Below, one piece after another: positions 46,168 to 55,038 of a stretch of 64,000 bases of DNA. Where the stretch lies: NCBI GenBank assembly GCA_965199105.1, contig CBDAQO010000002.1:3782001-3846000 (forward strand). The letters run 5' to 3'. A model generated the notes under the pieces. That model saw only the letters and a program-made list of their open reading frames with translations, was not told the DNA's origin and ran no database searches. This DNA comes from LMUY01 sp965199105. Its GTDB lineage: Bacteria; Pseudomonadota; Alphaproteobacteria; Acetobacterales; Acetobacteraceae. The stretch's first letter is position 1. Each line of letters begins with the position of its first letter. Position numbers and translations under genes: made by a program.

Positions 46168-46221
46168 CTGGCGGGGAAATCCTTGATCATCGGCCTGACT
46201 ACGCAGCCGGCCAGGGACGGA

Positions 46222-46303
46222 TGCGGGCGAAGGGACTTGAACCCCCACGGCTTGCGCCACCAGAACCTAAATCTGGCGTGTCTACCAGTTTCACCACGCC
46301 CGC
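46222..46303 (-). tRNA. tRNA-Leu(TAG)
   Basis: The minus strand begins GCGGGCGTGGTGAAACTGG and has the long variable arm of a leucine tRNA. The anticodon loop TTTAGGT gives TAG. The T arm contains GTTCAAGTC. The bases after the discriminator are TCC, so CCA is not encoded, unlike the four other tRNAs here. Confidence 0.95.
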
Positions 46304-46414
46304 CGACCGCCCGGCCACGAACGCGCGGTGTTAGCTCAGCCGCCCAGCTTGGACAAGCGCCGGCTTGCTCCCGGGCGCACCAGGCTTGGTTGAGAATCGC
46401 CGCGCGGCGCCGGT

Positions 46415-47242
46415 ATGCTCGGCGCCCACCTGTGGAAAGGGCCGGTCAGATGCGGCTGCATGCCGCCTGAGGAGGGCAGCGCCACGGGCGAGCAAACCAG
46501 CTATGGCATAGCGGCGGTCGAGCGCACGCTGGATGTTGTGGCGGCCCTGGTGCGCCTTGGCCCGGCGTCGCTCACCGACCTGGCGCAGGAAGCCGATTGC
46601 ACCCGGGTCAACGCATTCCGCATTTTGCACACGCTGCAATCCCGCGGGCTGGCCGTCCAACGCAGCAAGCGCGGCGCCTGGCAGTTGGGCGCGGGCTGGC
46701 TGTCGGTGGCGCGCGGGGCCCAGCGCCAAGGTGCGCTCGCCCTGGCCGCCGCCCCGATTATGGCCGCGCTAGCGCAAAGCAGCGGCGACGGCGTCTACCT
46801 CGCGGTGCGGGACGGCCAGGAGGCGGAGGTGGTGGCAGTGTATCCGGGCGCCGCCAACACGCAGACCTTCGCCCGGCCCGGCGACCGCAGCCCGCTGCAC
46901 GCCGGGCCGGGCCGCCTGCTGCTCGCCTACGCCCCCGAGCCGCTGCAACGCGCCGCGTTGGTGGGGCGGCCGGTGCGGGTGGGGCCCGGCGCCCGCAACG
47001 ATCCAGACGCGGTCGCGACCGACCTGGTGCGCACCCGCAAGCGCGAGTGGCTGATCACAACCCATGAGGTCGGCGAGGGCGCCGTCTCAGTCAGTTCACC
47101 GGTGCGTGATCGGGACGGGGTGGTGGTCGCTGTGTTGAGCATCGCTTCGCCCGCCATCCGCATGCGCCCGCCCCGGCCCCACACGCTGCTCACCCCGTTG
47201 CAGACCGCCAGCAAGGCGCTGGGCAAGGCGCTCGGCCTGTAG
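46415..47242 (+). CDS. IclR family transcriptional regulator
   Basis: A 275-residue regulator: an N-terminal winged helix (SLTDLAQEADCTRVNAFRIL, about 52-71) and a C-terminal ligand-binding domain with LAVRDGQEAEVVAVYPG and EVGEGAVSVSSPVRDRDG. The ligand is unknown. ATG 46415 is given, but ATG 46460 is an equally possible start because the first 15 residues are not family-like. It precedes gltX by 69 bases on the same strand; no obvious target pathway adjoins it. Confidence 0.9.
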   Translation: MLGAHLWKGPVRCGCMPPEEGSATGEQTSYGIAAVERTLDVVAALVRLGPASLTDLAQEADCTRVNAFRILHTLQSRGLAVQRSKRGAWQLGAGWLSVARGAQRQGALALAAAPIMAALAQSSGDGVYLAVRDGQEAEVVAVYPGAANTQTFARPGDRSPLHAGPGRLLLAYAPEPLQRAALVGRPVRVGPGARNDPDAVATDLVRTRKREWLITTHEVGEGAVSVSSPVRDRDGVVVAVLSIASPAIRMRPPRPHTLLTPLQTASKALGKALGL

Positions 47243-47311
47243 GGTCCTCGCCAAGCTGCCGCGGCTTGGCCATATAAGGCTGTCTCCCACCCCCCGATCG
47301 AACGACCCGCC

Positions 47312-48643
47312 ATGAAACTCCGCTTCGCCCCCTCCCCGACCGGCTACCTGCATGTCGGGAACACGCGCACCGCGGTGGCGAACTACTTGATGGCGCGGCG
47401 GCACGGCGGCGAGTTCCTGCTGCGGCTGGACGACACCGACGTGGAGCGCAACCGCGCCGAGTTTGCCGCCGCCATCGAGCAGGACCTGGCCTGGCTCGGC
47501 ATCACCTGGGATTCGAGCTTCCGCCAGTCCGACCGGCTGCCGCGCTATCGGGACGCCGCGAGCAGGCTTGAAGCGGCTGGCCGGCTCTACCCCTGCTTCG
47601 AGTCCGAGGCCGAGCTGCAGGCCAAGCGGGACCAGCGCCTGCGCCGCCATCTCCCCCCGGTTTACGACCGCGCCATGTTGCGGCTCACCCCCGAGCAGCG
47701 CGCGGCGGCCGAGGCTGGCGGCAAAACCCCCTATTGGCGCTTCCGCCTCTCCGACGGCGCCTCACGCTGGCACGACCTGGTGTTGGGGGACCGCGAAGTG
47801 CGCCTGCCCACCATCTCGGACCCGGTGCTGGTGCGCGCCGACGGCACCCCGCTCTACACCTTTACCTCGGTGGTGGACGACCTCGAGACCGGCATCACCC
47901 ACATCATCCGCGGCGAAGACCACGTCACCAACACGGCGGTGCAGCTCGACATCTGGCGCGCCCTGGGGGGTGACCCGGCGGCGATCGCCTTCGCCCACCT
48001 GCCGCTCCTGGTGGCCGAAGACGGCGGCAAGCTCTCCAAGCGCACCGGGTCGCTCTCGCTGCGCACCCTGCGGCAGGACGGCGTGGAGCCGGATGCAATC
48101 GCCGCCTACCTGGCCCGGGTCGGCACCTCGGACGATCCCGTGCCGTCCGACCTCGCCGGGTTGGCCACCAGCTTCGATCTCAGCCGCTTCTCCCGCTCGT
48201 CCGCCCGGTTCGACATCCGCCAATTGCTGGCGCTGAACCGGCGGGTGCTGCAGGGCTACCCCTTCGAGGCGGTGCGCGACCGGCTGCCCCCCGGCGCCAC
48301 GCCGGCGTTCTGGGCGGCGGTGCATGGCAACCTGGACCTGCTGAGCGAGGCGCGCGGCTGGTGGGATGTGCTGGCCGGCAGCATCGTCCCACCCGTCATC
48401 GAGGGGGAGGCGGACTTCCTGCAGCAAGCGCTGGCCACGCTGCCGCCCGAGCCCTGGACGCAGGACGTGTGGTCGGACTGGACCGAGACGCTGAAGCAGG
48501 CCACCGGGCGCAAGGGCCGCGCGCTGTTCCACCCGCTGCGTCTGGCGCTGACCGGGGAGGAACGCGGCCCTGAAATGCGCGGCCTGTTGCCGCTGATCGG
48601 CCGCGCCAGGGCGGCGGAACGCCTGCTGGTGGCGCAGAGCTGA
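47312..48643 (+). CDS. gltX: Glutamyl-tRNA synthetase (short form)
   Basis: Charges tRNA with glutamate. The 443-residue class I enzyme begins RFAPSPTGYLHVGNTRTAV with the HIGH-type motif HVGN (14-17), LRLDDTDVERN, and the KMSKS-type KLSKRTGS. Alphaproteobacteria commonly have two GltX proteins, one acting on tRNA-Gln; which type this is cannot be told from sequence alone. ATG 47312. Confidence 0.95.
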   Translation: MKLRFAPSPTGYLHVGNTRTAVANYLMARRHGGEFLLRLDDTDVERNRAEFAAAIEQDLAWLGITWDSSFRQSDRLPRYRDAASRLEAAGRLYPCFESEAELQAKRDQRLRRHLPPVYDRAMLRLTPEQRAAAEAGGKTPYWRFRLSDGASRWHDLVLGDREVRLPTISDPVLVRADGTPLYTFTSVVDDLETGITHIIRGEDHVTNTAVQLDIWRALGGDPAAIAFAHLPLLVAEDGGKLSKRTGSLSLRTLRQDGVEPDAIAAYLARVGTSDDPVPSDLAGLATSFDLSRFSRSSARFDIRQLLALNRRVLQGYPFEAVRDRLPPGATPAFWAAVHGNLDLLSEARGWWDVLAGSIVPPVIEGEADFLQQALATLPPEPWTQDVWSDWTETLKQATGRKGRALFHPLRLALTGEERGPEMRGLLPLIGRARAAERLLVAQS

Positions 48644-48645
48644 CC

Positions 48646-49110
48646 TTGGGCGGCGCAGCAAGCGACCCGGCGAGCGTCAGCCACATCATCCAGACCGCGC
48701 TCACCCCGATCTTCTTCCTCTCCGGCATCGGCACGCTGCTGAACGTGGTGAACCAGCGATTGTCGCGGGTGTCGGACCATCATTCGCGCCTGTTCGACCT
48801 GCTGAAGGCGGCCAGCCCGCCGGCCGACCAGGACGGGCTGCGGGCCCACCTTGCTCGGCTGGCGCAACGCCGGGTCGCGCTGGACGTGTCGGTGGCGTGC
48901 TTGGCGCTAGGTGGTGCGGGCACCTGCGGCGCGGCGTTCGCGCTGTTCCTAGTGACGCTGCGGGACGCCAATGGCGGCGTCATCCTGTTGTGGCTGTTTG
49001 GCGGCGCGCTGGCCTTCACCATCACCGCACTGCTGGCATTCCTGGTGGATACGGTGCTGGCCTGGCACGGCCTGCGGATGGACGGACCGCTGCCGCACCA
49101 GGGTAGCTGA
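48646..49110 (+). CDS. DUF2721 family membrane protein
   Basis: A 154-residue protein with three predicted helices (about 17-36, 84-106 and 115-137) and the DUF2721 pattern IQTALTPIFFLSGIGTLLNVVNQRLSR. Function unknown. The likely start is TTG at 48646, two bases after gltX, suggesting cotranscription. Confidence 0.82.
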   Translation: MGGAASDPASVSHIIQTALTPIFFLSGIGTLLNVVNQRLSRVSDHHSRLFDLLKAASPPADQDGLRAHLARLAQRRVALDVSVACLALGGAGTCGAAFALFLVTLRDANGGVILLWLFGGALAFTITALLAFLVDTVLAWHGLRMDGPLPHQGS

Positions 49111-49115
49111 GCCAG

Positions 49116-50372
49116 CTAGATCAGCCCCGCCCCCGCCAGCCCGCCATAGACGCCGAATGCGGTGGTGATCGTTAGCACTACGATCACCACCCACTTGTAG
49201 GCACCGCGCAGCCGCACCGCCGGTGGAAGCGCCCGCAGCGCCAGGGCCACCAGGAAGAACAGCACCAGCGGCAGCAGGAAGGCGTTCATCACCTGGACAT
49301 CCACGTTCAGCGCCACCAGGTCCGGCGAGACCGCGATCAGCAGCGCTCCGGCCACGATGCAAAGCGAATACACGCCGTAGAACCAGGTGGCCCGGCGCGG
49401 CGGCAGCTCCAGCGAGCGCTGGTAGCCGGTTACCTCACCTACGCCCCAGGCCAACGCCAACGACGCCACAATGGCCGCGACCATGCCGGCGCCCAGCACG
49501 CCGAGGCTGAACACCAGCTTGGCGCCCGACGCCCCGAGCAGCGGGGTGAGCACGGCCGCCATGTCCCCAATGGTGTTGAGCGCCGCCTGCTTGTTGGGCG
49601 TGCCGAGCACGGCGGCGCAGGCGATCAGCGCCGCGCCCATCACCAACTGGGTGATCACGGCGCCGATGGCGGTGTCACACCGGGCGGCGGTGAGGTGCTC
49701 GGGCCGCAAGCCTTTGTCGGCGATGGCGGATTGTTGGTAGAACACCATCCAGGGCATGATCACCGCGCCGATGTTGGCGGCCACCAGGAACAGGTAGTCG
49801 CTGTCGGTGTAGGGGATGCGGACCGACTCCCGCGCCATGGTCGCGACCGACGGATGGGCGGTCCAGGCCACCACGAAGAAGGCGAACTCGAACAGGCCGA
49901 TCGCGATGGCGGCGCGCTCCACCCGGCGATACGAGCCGGTCATGACGACCGCGATCAGCGCGGCGGCAGCCAGCGGAAGGCTGACGAAGCGGGAGACGCC
50001 GTACAGGTCCCCCACGGCGGCGACGCCGGAAAACTCCGACAGCAGCGCCCCCGCCGTCGCCACCGCCAGGCCGCCCGCCGAGACCCAGCCCCAGAACCGC
50101 CCGAATGTCTCGCAGATGAGCTCGCCATGGCCGCGGCCGGTGAAGATGCCGAGCCGTACCGTCAGCTCCTGGGTAATATACAGGATCGGCATTAACAGAA
50201 CCTGAATCAGCAGCAGCCGGTAGCCCCACTGCGCCCCGCTCTGCCCCGCGGTGACCAGGCTGCCGACGTCGGTATCGGCCAGCATGACCACGATGCCCGG
50301 GCCGAACACCGCCAACCAGCGCGCGATGGCGCCGCCCGGCCGCTTGCCGGAGATGGTTTGCACGCGATCCAT
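49116..50372 (-). CDS. NRAMP-related divalent metal transporter with atypical metal-site motifs
   Basis: A 418-residue inner-membrane transporter with about 11 helices. The NRAMP layout is clear (GPGIVVMLADTDVGSL in helix 1, GHGELICETFGRFWGW, VAANIGAVIMPWMVFYQQSA in helix 6). The canonical helix-1 DPGN is replaced by DTDVG (Asp33-Gly37) and the helix-6 MPHN by MPWM. Metal selectivity, perhaps Mn2+ or Mg2+, therefore cannot be assumed. ATG 50372 is the family start; the frame stays open over 2.3 kb upstream only as an antisense shadow of cysS and trmJ. Confidence 0.88.
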   Translation of the reverse strand: MDRVQTISGKRPGGAIARWLAVFGPGIVVMLADTDVGSLVTAGQSGAQWGYRLLLIQVLLMPILYITQELTVRLGIFTGRGHGELICETFGRFWGWVSAGGLAVATAGALLSEFSGVAAVGDLYGVSRFVSLPLAAAALIAVVMTGSYRRVERAAIAIGLFEFAFFVVAWTAHPSVATMARESVRIPYTDSDYLFLVAANIGAVIMPWMVFYQQSAIADKGLRPEHLTAARCDTAIGAVITQLVMGAALIACAAVLGTPNKQAALNTIGDMAAVLTPLLGASGAKLVFSLGVLGAGMVAAIVASLALAWGVGEVTGYQRSLELPPRRATWFYGVYSLCIVAGALLIAVSPDLVALNVDVQVMNAFLLPLVLFFLVALALRALPPAVRLRGAYKWVVIVVLTITTAFGVYGGLAGAGLI

Positions 50373-50398
50373 GACATGTCCCCGCAAGCCGAGCTGTA

Positions 50399-50417
50399 GT
50401 TGCGACTTACTTGCAAC
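50399..50417. promoter_or_regulatory. Candidate metalloregulator operator upstream of the NRAMP-related gene
   Basis: An interrupted palindrome GTTGC-N9-GCAAC lies 27 bases before the ATG, in the divergent gap with cysS. Its minus-strand form TTGCAAGTAAGTCGCAA recalls TGCAA/TTGCA-type Fur/Mur boxes of alphaproteobacteria. The regulator is inferred, not shown. Confidence 0.35.
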
Positions 50418-50495
50418 AACCGCAAGGGTCAATGATCCCGCGTTAGCCACGAGAAAGATTGTCAGCCGTGGCGGGCTGCACCAAAACGGCAGGCC

Positions 50496-51848
50496 ATGGC
50501 CACACTCACGCTCCACAACAGCCTGTCCCGCCGCCGCGAACCGCTGGTTCCGCTCGACCCGGCGCATGTGCGGCTCTACGCCTGCGGCCCGACCGTCTAC
50601 GACCGCGCCCATATCGGCAACGCCCGGCCCGAGGTGGTGAACGACGTGCTGGTGCGCCTGCTGCGGGCGATGTACTCGCGCGTCACCTACGTGCGCAACA
50701 TCACCGACGTCGACGACAAGATCAACGCGCGCGCCGCCGCAGAGGGCGTTCCGATCAGCGACGTGACGGAGCGGACGCTGGCCGATTTCCACGCCGATAT
50801 GGCCGCCTTGGGCGTTTGCCCGCCGGATGTGGAGCCGCGTGCCACCCGGCACATCGCGCCGATGATCGCGATGATCGAGCGGCTGATTGCCAGCGGCCAC
50901 GCCTATGCGGCCGAGCAGCACGTGTTGTTCGCGGTGGCGAGCTATGCAGAGTATGGCCAGCTTTCCGGACGCAGCCCGGACGAACTGCTGGACGGCGCGC
51001 GGGTGGACGTGGCGCCGTTCAAGCGCGACCCTGGCGATTTCGTGCTGTGGAAGCCCTCGCCGACCGTGCTGCCCGGTTGGGACAGCCCTTGGGGGCGCGG
51101 CCGGCCGGGGTGGCACATCGAGTGCAGCGCGATGGCGCACACCTATCTGGGCGAGAACTTCGACATCCATGCCGGTGGGGCGGACCTGCTGTTCCCGCAC
51201 CATGAGAACGAACGCGCGCAATCCTGCTGCGCCTATCCCGGCAGCAGCTTCGCGCGGATTTGGATCCACAACGGTATGTTGCGGGTCGAAGGGCACAAAA
51301 TGTCCAAGTCGGTGGGCAACTTCACCACGGTGCGCGACGTGCTGGAGCGGGCGCCCGGCGAGGCGGTGCGGCTGCTGCTGTTGCGCACGCACTACCGCGC
51401 CCCGCTCGACTTCACCGCCGCCGCGCTGGACGAAAGCCGACGTGAGCTGGACCGGTTCTACCGCGCGCTCGGCCTGGACGTGGCCGCGGGCCCGGCGCCG
51501 GAGCCCGTGCTCGCCGCCCTGTGTGACGACCTCAACACGCCGCTCGCCCTCGCCCACCTGCACCGGCTGGCAGACGCCGCGATGGCGGGGGACGGCGAGG
51601 CGGCCGCCGGGTTGCGCGCGGGCGGTGCCATGCTCGGCCTGCTCGACGCCGACCCGGCGGCTTGGTTTGCCCAGGGGGTGGACGCGGCCGCGGTGGAAAG
51701 CGCCATCGCCGAGCGCCTGGTCGCCCGCATCGCGCGCGATTTTGCCCGCGCCGACGCCATCCGCGCCGAATTGGCCGACCAAGGCGTCATCCTCGAGGAC
51801 GGCCCGGGCGGCACCACATGGCGCAGCGTGGCCGGGCGGCAAGCATGA
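50496..51848 (+). CDS. cysS: Cysteinyl-tRNA synthetase
   Basis: Charges tRNA-Cys. The 450-residue class I enzyme has the zinc ligand Cys30 and HIGH motif in CGPTVYDRAHIGN (30-42), the zinc ligands in HIECSAM and GADLLFPHHENERAQ, and KMSKSVGNF. ATG 50496. It is divergent from the NRAMP-related gene and followed after 39 bases by the SpoU-family gene. Confidence 0.97.
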   Translation: MATLTLHNSLSRRREPLVPLDPAHVRLYACGPTVYDRAHIGNARPEVVNDVLVRLLRAMYSRVTYVRNITDVDDKINARAAAEGVPISDVTERTLADFHADMAALGVCPPDVEPRATRHIAPMIAMIERLIASGHAYAAEQHVLFAVASYAEYGQLSGRSPDELLDGARVDVAPFKRDPGDFVLWKPSPTVLPGWDSPWGRGRPGWHIECSAMAHTYLGENFDIHAGGADLLFPHHENERAQSCCAYPGSSFARIWIHNGMLRVEGHKMSKSVGNFTTVRDVLERAPGEAVRLLLLRTHYRAPLDFTAAALDESRRELDRFYRALGLDVAAGPAPEPVLAALCDDLNTPLALAHLHRLADAAMAGDGEAAAGLRAGGAMLGLLDADPAAWFAQGVDAAAVESAIAERLVARIARDFARADAIRAELADQGVILEDGPGGTTWRSVAGRQA

Positions 51849-51887
51849 AGCGCGTGCCGGGGCGCCGATGACGCGGCGGGGCCCGCG

Positions 51888-52676
51888 GTGACGGGGCGGG
51901 ACGGCGGCGCGGCGCTCGAGCCGATCGCTGGCAGCCCGGTCGTCGTCCTGGTGCGGCCGCAATTGGCCGACAACATCGGCGCGGTGGCGCGGGCCATGGC
52001 CAATGGCGGATTGTTCCACCTCCGTCTGGTGGCGCCGCGGGACGGCTGGCCGCAGGAACGCGCCTGGCGCACGGCCTCGGGCGCCGACCGCATCCTCGAC
52101 TCGCTGACCCTGCACGACAGCGTGCGCGACGCGGTGGCCGACCTGCACCGTGTGTTCGCCACCTGCCCGCGGCCGCGGCACATCATCAAGCCGGTGCTGA
52201 CCGCGCGCGCGGCGGCGGCGGCGTTGCACGAGGCCGCCGGGCGGGGGCTGCGCTGCGGCCTGCTGTTTGGCCCCGAGCGCGCGGGGCTGGACAACGACGA
52301 CATCGCCGCGGCCGACAGCCTGGTGCGCTACCCGCTCAACCCGGACTTCATGTCGCTCAACCTGGCTCAGGCGGTGATGGTGATGGCCTATGAGTGGTGG
52401 ACCGCGACGGAGCCGACGCCGGGTCGGCGCTTGATGACCAACGAGACCGAGGTCGCCACCAAGGCTGCGCTGGACGGCCTGCTCGACCACCTGGTGGCCG
52501 AGTTGGACGCTTGCGGCTTCCTGCGCAACGCGCCCAAGCGGCCCGGCATGGTGCGCAACATCCGCCACCTGTTCGAACGCGGAGAGGTGACCGAGCAGGA
52601 AATCCGCACCCTGCACGGCATCGTGGCCGAACTGTCCCTTGGCCGGATGCGGCGCGGGCGCCCGGATGAGGAGTGA
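51888..52676 (+). CDS. SpoU/TrmJ-type RNA 2'-O-methyltransferase
   Basis: A 262-residue SPOUT methyltransferase, similar to TrmJ, which modifies position 32 of tRNAs. It has LVRPQLADNIGAVARAMANG, the SAM-knot segments LLFGPERAGLDNDDI and FMSLNLAQAVMVMAYE. The C-terminal helical extension is TrmJ-like. Starts with GTG 51888. RNA target not certain. Confidence 0.92.
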   Translation: MTGRDGGAALEPIAGSPVVVLVRPQLADNIGAVARAMANGGLFHLRLVAPRDGWPQERAWRTASGADRILDSLTLHDSVRDAVADLHRVFATCPRPRHIIKPVLTARAAAAALHEAAGRGLRCGLLFGPERAGLDNDDIAAADSLVRYPLNPDFMSLNLAQAVMVMAYEWWTATEPTPGRRLMTNETEVATKAALDGLLDHLVAELDACGFLRNAPKRPGMVRNIRHLFERGEVTEQEIRTLHGIVAELSLGRMRRGRPDEE

Positions 52677-52724
52677 CCGGCCGATAACAGCTCCCCGGGT
52701 GGTCATCGCAGCGCCGGCGCCGGG

Positions 52725-53627
52725 TCAGACGCTCGACGAGGCCCGGAGCTTGCGGCGGATGTTCTTTGCGGAATGCAGCGCCAACCGGACGCCGTCCATC
52801 AGCATCGGCGAGACGTAGTCCCCGGTTTTAGCCAGCGTCACGTGCAGCTTGGACTTGGCGACTGGAGCCAAGAACTGGGTTCCCGCCACCGTCTCGGCCG
52901 CGGCCACCGCCGCGCTGCTGGTGTAGTAATAGGCGGCGACCGACCGGCGCGGCCGCTTGTCCGGCGAGGCGACCGGGTCGGGGTGGCCGTGCAAGCTGGT
53001 TTGAGAGTGCGCGAACAGGATCGAGCGGCCAAACACCGGAACGACCTTCTCGATGCACTGCTTGGTCTCGCTGTCCCACAGCTCGAGCGCGCCGCCCCAA
53101 TCCGGCTGCCAGCCCTTGTTCAGGTAGGTGATGAAGACCAGGCGGTTGTCGAGCAAGGTCACGGGGTGCTTGTTGAAGTCGACATGGGTGGCGAAGCGGC
53201 CGCCGGTTTCGATCTTGTGCAGCCCGCCGCCGAACAGGCTTGGGTCGGGCAGAAGGCCCTGGATGCCGGTGACCGCGCTGAGGAACTGCACGAAGGCGCC
53301 GCGATGGATCATGTCGAAGTAACGTTGCGCGCCGCGGCCAAGCTTGGCGTTCGGCCTGGTGCCGGTTTTGACTTCGTTGGCGGAGTCGTAGTGCACCCAG
53401 TCCCGGAAGCCGGCCGAGTAATCCAGCAACACCGCATCCAGGAAGGCGGGCTGGAACAGATGGTCGATCACGATGTGTGGGAAGGGCTTGGCTGCAATAA
53501 AGCGACTGTGCAGCGCGGCGACGCTGGCGCGGGAGAGCATGCCTGGGGAGAACACGGCGTCATCCTCGTCCGCCAGGAACGATGCCTTGTTCTCCTGCCC
53601 GATTGCCGTTTGCGTCGTTTCGTTCAT
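52725..53627 (-). CDS. 2-oxoglutarate/Fe(II)-dependent oxygenase, paralog 1
   Basis: A 300-residue prolyl-4-hydroxylase-like dioxygenase. Iron ligands are His148 and Asp150 in THVDFN and a distal His in SLHGHPDP (213 or 215); Arg in RPRRSVAAYYYT would bind 2-oxoglutarate. Substrate unknown; such proteins often modify protein side chains or surface sugars and lipids. It is collinear with the next upstream gene over about 220 residues without gaps, so the two are tandem duplicates. It converges on trmJ, 48 bases apart. ATG 53627. Confidence 0.88.
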   Translation of the reverse strand: MNETTQTAIGQENKASFLADEDDAVFSPGMLSRASVAALHSRFIAAKPFPHIVIDHLFQPAFLDAVLLDYSAGFRDWVHYDSANEVKTGTRPNAKLGRGAQRYFDMIHRGAFVQFLSAVTGIQGLLPDPSLFGGGLHKIETGGRFATHVDFNKHPVTLLDNRLVFITYLNKGWQPDWGGALELWDSETKQCIEKVVPVFGRSILFAHSQTSLHGHPDPVASPDKRPRRSVAAYYYTSSAAVAAAETVAGTQFLAPVAKSKLHVTLAKTGDYVSPMLMDGVRLALHSAKNIRRKLRASSSV

Positions 53628-53718
53628 CGCCTGCTCCGTCAGACTGCGCGTCCGACGGCAGGGTAAGCGAAAGGTATTACCAGCGAGTTACTGCAAGCGA
53701 TCCAAGTGTCTCGGCGTG

Positions 53719-53824
53719 CTAGAGCAGCATCCGAGCAATCGGAGTCGCTTTGCGATCCGAAGGCTCAGATAAAGCTGCTCTTTTCTCAGTCAAGCGGAGC
53801 ATGATCGAAGAGATCATGCTCTAG
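53719..53824. repeat. CTAG-bounded palindromic element, copy 2
   Basis: Starts CTAGAGCA and ends TGCTCTAG. It contains AGAGCAGC/GCTGCTCT (53721 with 53774) and a GAGCATGATC/GATCATGCTC stem at 53797-53822. Bases 53777-53824 are the complement of 16028-16075 with three differences. Its end supplies the TAG stop of paralog 2. Confidence 0.78.
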
Positions 53825-54711
53825 CGGCGCACGCGTTGCACCACCGTCTTGCTGGTGCGGGCGGCGAAATGCAGGCCGTCCATCAGCATGGGCGAAACGT
53901 AGCGGCCGGCCTTGGCGAGGCGGGTGCGAAGCTGCGAGGGCGGCACCGGGTCAAGGAACTGGGTGGTGCGGGCGGTTTCGGCGGCCGTCGCCTGGGCGCT
54001 GTTAGTGTAGAAATACGCCGCGACCGAACGGCGAGGACGGCGGTCGGGCGCCGCGACCGGATTGGGATGGCCGTGCAGGCTGCTCTCGGAATGAGCAAAC
54101 AGGATGGAGCGGCCAAATACTGGCACCACTTCCGTCACGCTGGTCTTGCTCGCCACGTCCCAAAGCTCGAGCGCGCCGCCGTATGAAGCCTCCCAACCCT
54201 TGTTAAGGTAGGTGATGAACACCAAGCGGTTGTCGAGCAGGGTGACTGGATGCTTGTTGAAGTCGATATGGGGGCTGAAACGGCCGCCATGTTCAATCTT
54301 GTGCAGCCCGCCACCAAACAAGCTCGGGTCCGGCAGCAGTCCTTCGATGCCAGTGACGGCACTCAGAAACTGGACGAACTGGCCGCGATGAATGATGTCG
54401 AAGTAACGCTGGCTGCCGCGTCCCAGCTTTGCATTGGGGCGAGTGCCGGTTTTTACCTCGTTTGCGGAGTCGTAATGGACCCAGTCATGAAACCCGGCGG
54501 TGTAATCATCCAGCACCCGGTCCAGGAACTCGGGTTGAAACAAGCCGTCGATGACCACGTGCGGAAACGGGTTTGCTTCGCTGAACTTGCGCCGCAACGA
54601 TGCAACACTTGCACGCGATAGCATGTTAACATTAAACACGTCGTCAGTCGCGTCACTTGAGGACGCATTTGGCAACTCGCGATCAATCTGAAGCGTGTTC
54701 AACTGACTCAT
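53821..54711 (-). CDS. 2-oxoglutarate/Fe(II)-dependent oxygenase, paralog 2
   Basis: A 296-residue duplicate of the neighbouring gene. Ligands are His148 and Asp150 in PHIDFN, the distal His in SLHGHPNP, and the Arg motif RPRRSVAAYFYT. Long blocks such as DWVHYDSANEVKTGTRPNAK are identical between the two, whereas the first 25 and the last 60 residues differ. The palindromic element lies between the copies. ATG 54711; its stop codon lies within the element. Confidence 0.88.
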   Translation of the reverse strand: MSQLNTLQIDRELPNASSSDATDDVFNVNMLSRASVASLRRKFSEANPFPHVVIDGLFQPEFLDRVLDDYTAGFHDWVHYDSANEVKTGTRPNAKLGRGSQRYFDIIHRGQFVQFLSAVTGIEGLLPDPSLFGGGLHKIEHGGRFSPHIDFNKHPVTLLDNRLVFITYLNKGWEASYGGALELWDVASKTSVTEVVPVFGRSILFAHSESSLHGHPNPVAAPDRRPRRSVAAYFYTNSAQATAAETARTTQFLDPVPPSQLRTRLAKAGRYVSPMLMDGLHFAARTSKTVVQRVRR

Positions 54712-55038
54712 CGTGATGAACCTAGGGGTGAACGCAGAGCGGCGGCGGAAAAGCCCTGCTTGTTAAATGATCGAAGCGGTCGCCAGACGTAATCAATGCT
54801 CTCGAGTCTCGGTTTTTGCGATAGCGCTGTCACACACAAGCTTGCGACGGGACGCCGGTGTGGCGGCCCTGCATCAGCCGGTGTGTCAAAGGCGAAGATC
54901 ACGAGACATCGTGGCGGTTTTGTGTTGCATCCCAGCGCTGGCCTCCTGCCAACACGTCATCATGGCGTCATCGTACAGTTACGCCGCCGTGCCCTGGCTG
55001 GATGCAGGTCAACCATACATTCGTCACGCACGAGCCGG
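54712..55038. other. 327-base stretch without a recognised gene
   Basis: Presumably holds the promoter of the oxygenase pair. A weak TTGATT lies on the minus strand near 54788, but no convincing -10. No open frame with coding character, RNA gene or terminator was recognised. Confidence 0.6.

Noticed and set aside
50373..52706. A 2.3-kb open extension upstream of the NRAMP-related gene, which would give a protein of nearly 1,200 residues
   Set aside because: It is exactly antisense to cysS and the SpoU-family gene, both of which have complete motifs. The composition is typical of a GC-rich shadow frame, and the family N terminus starts at ATG 50372.
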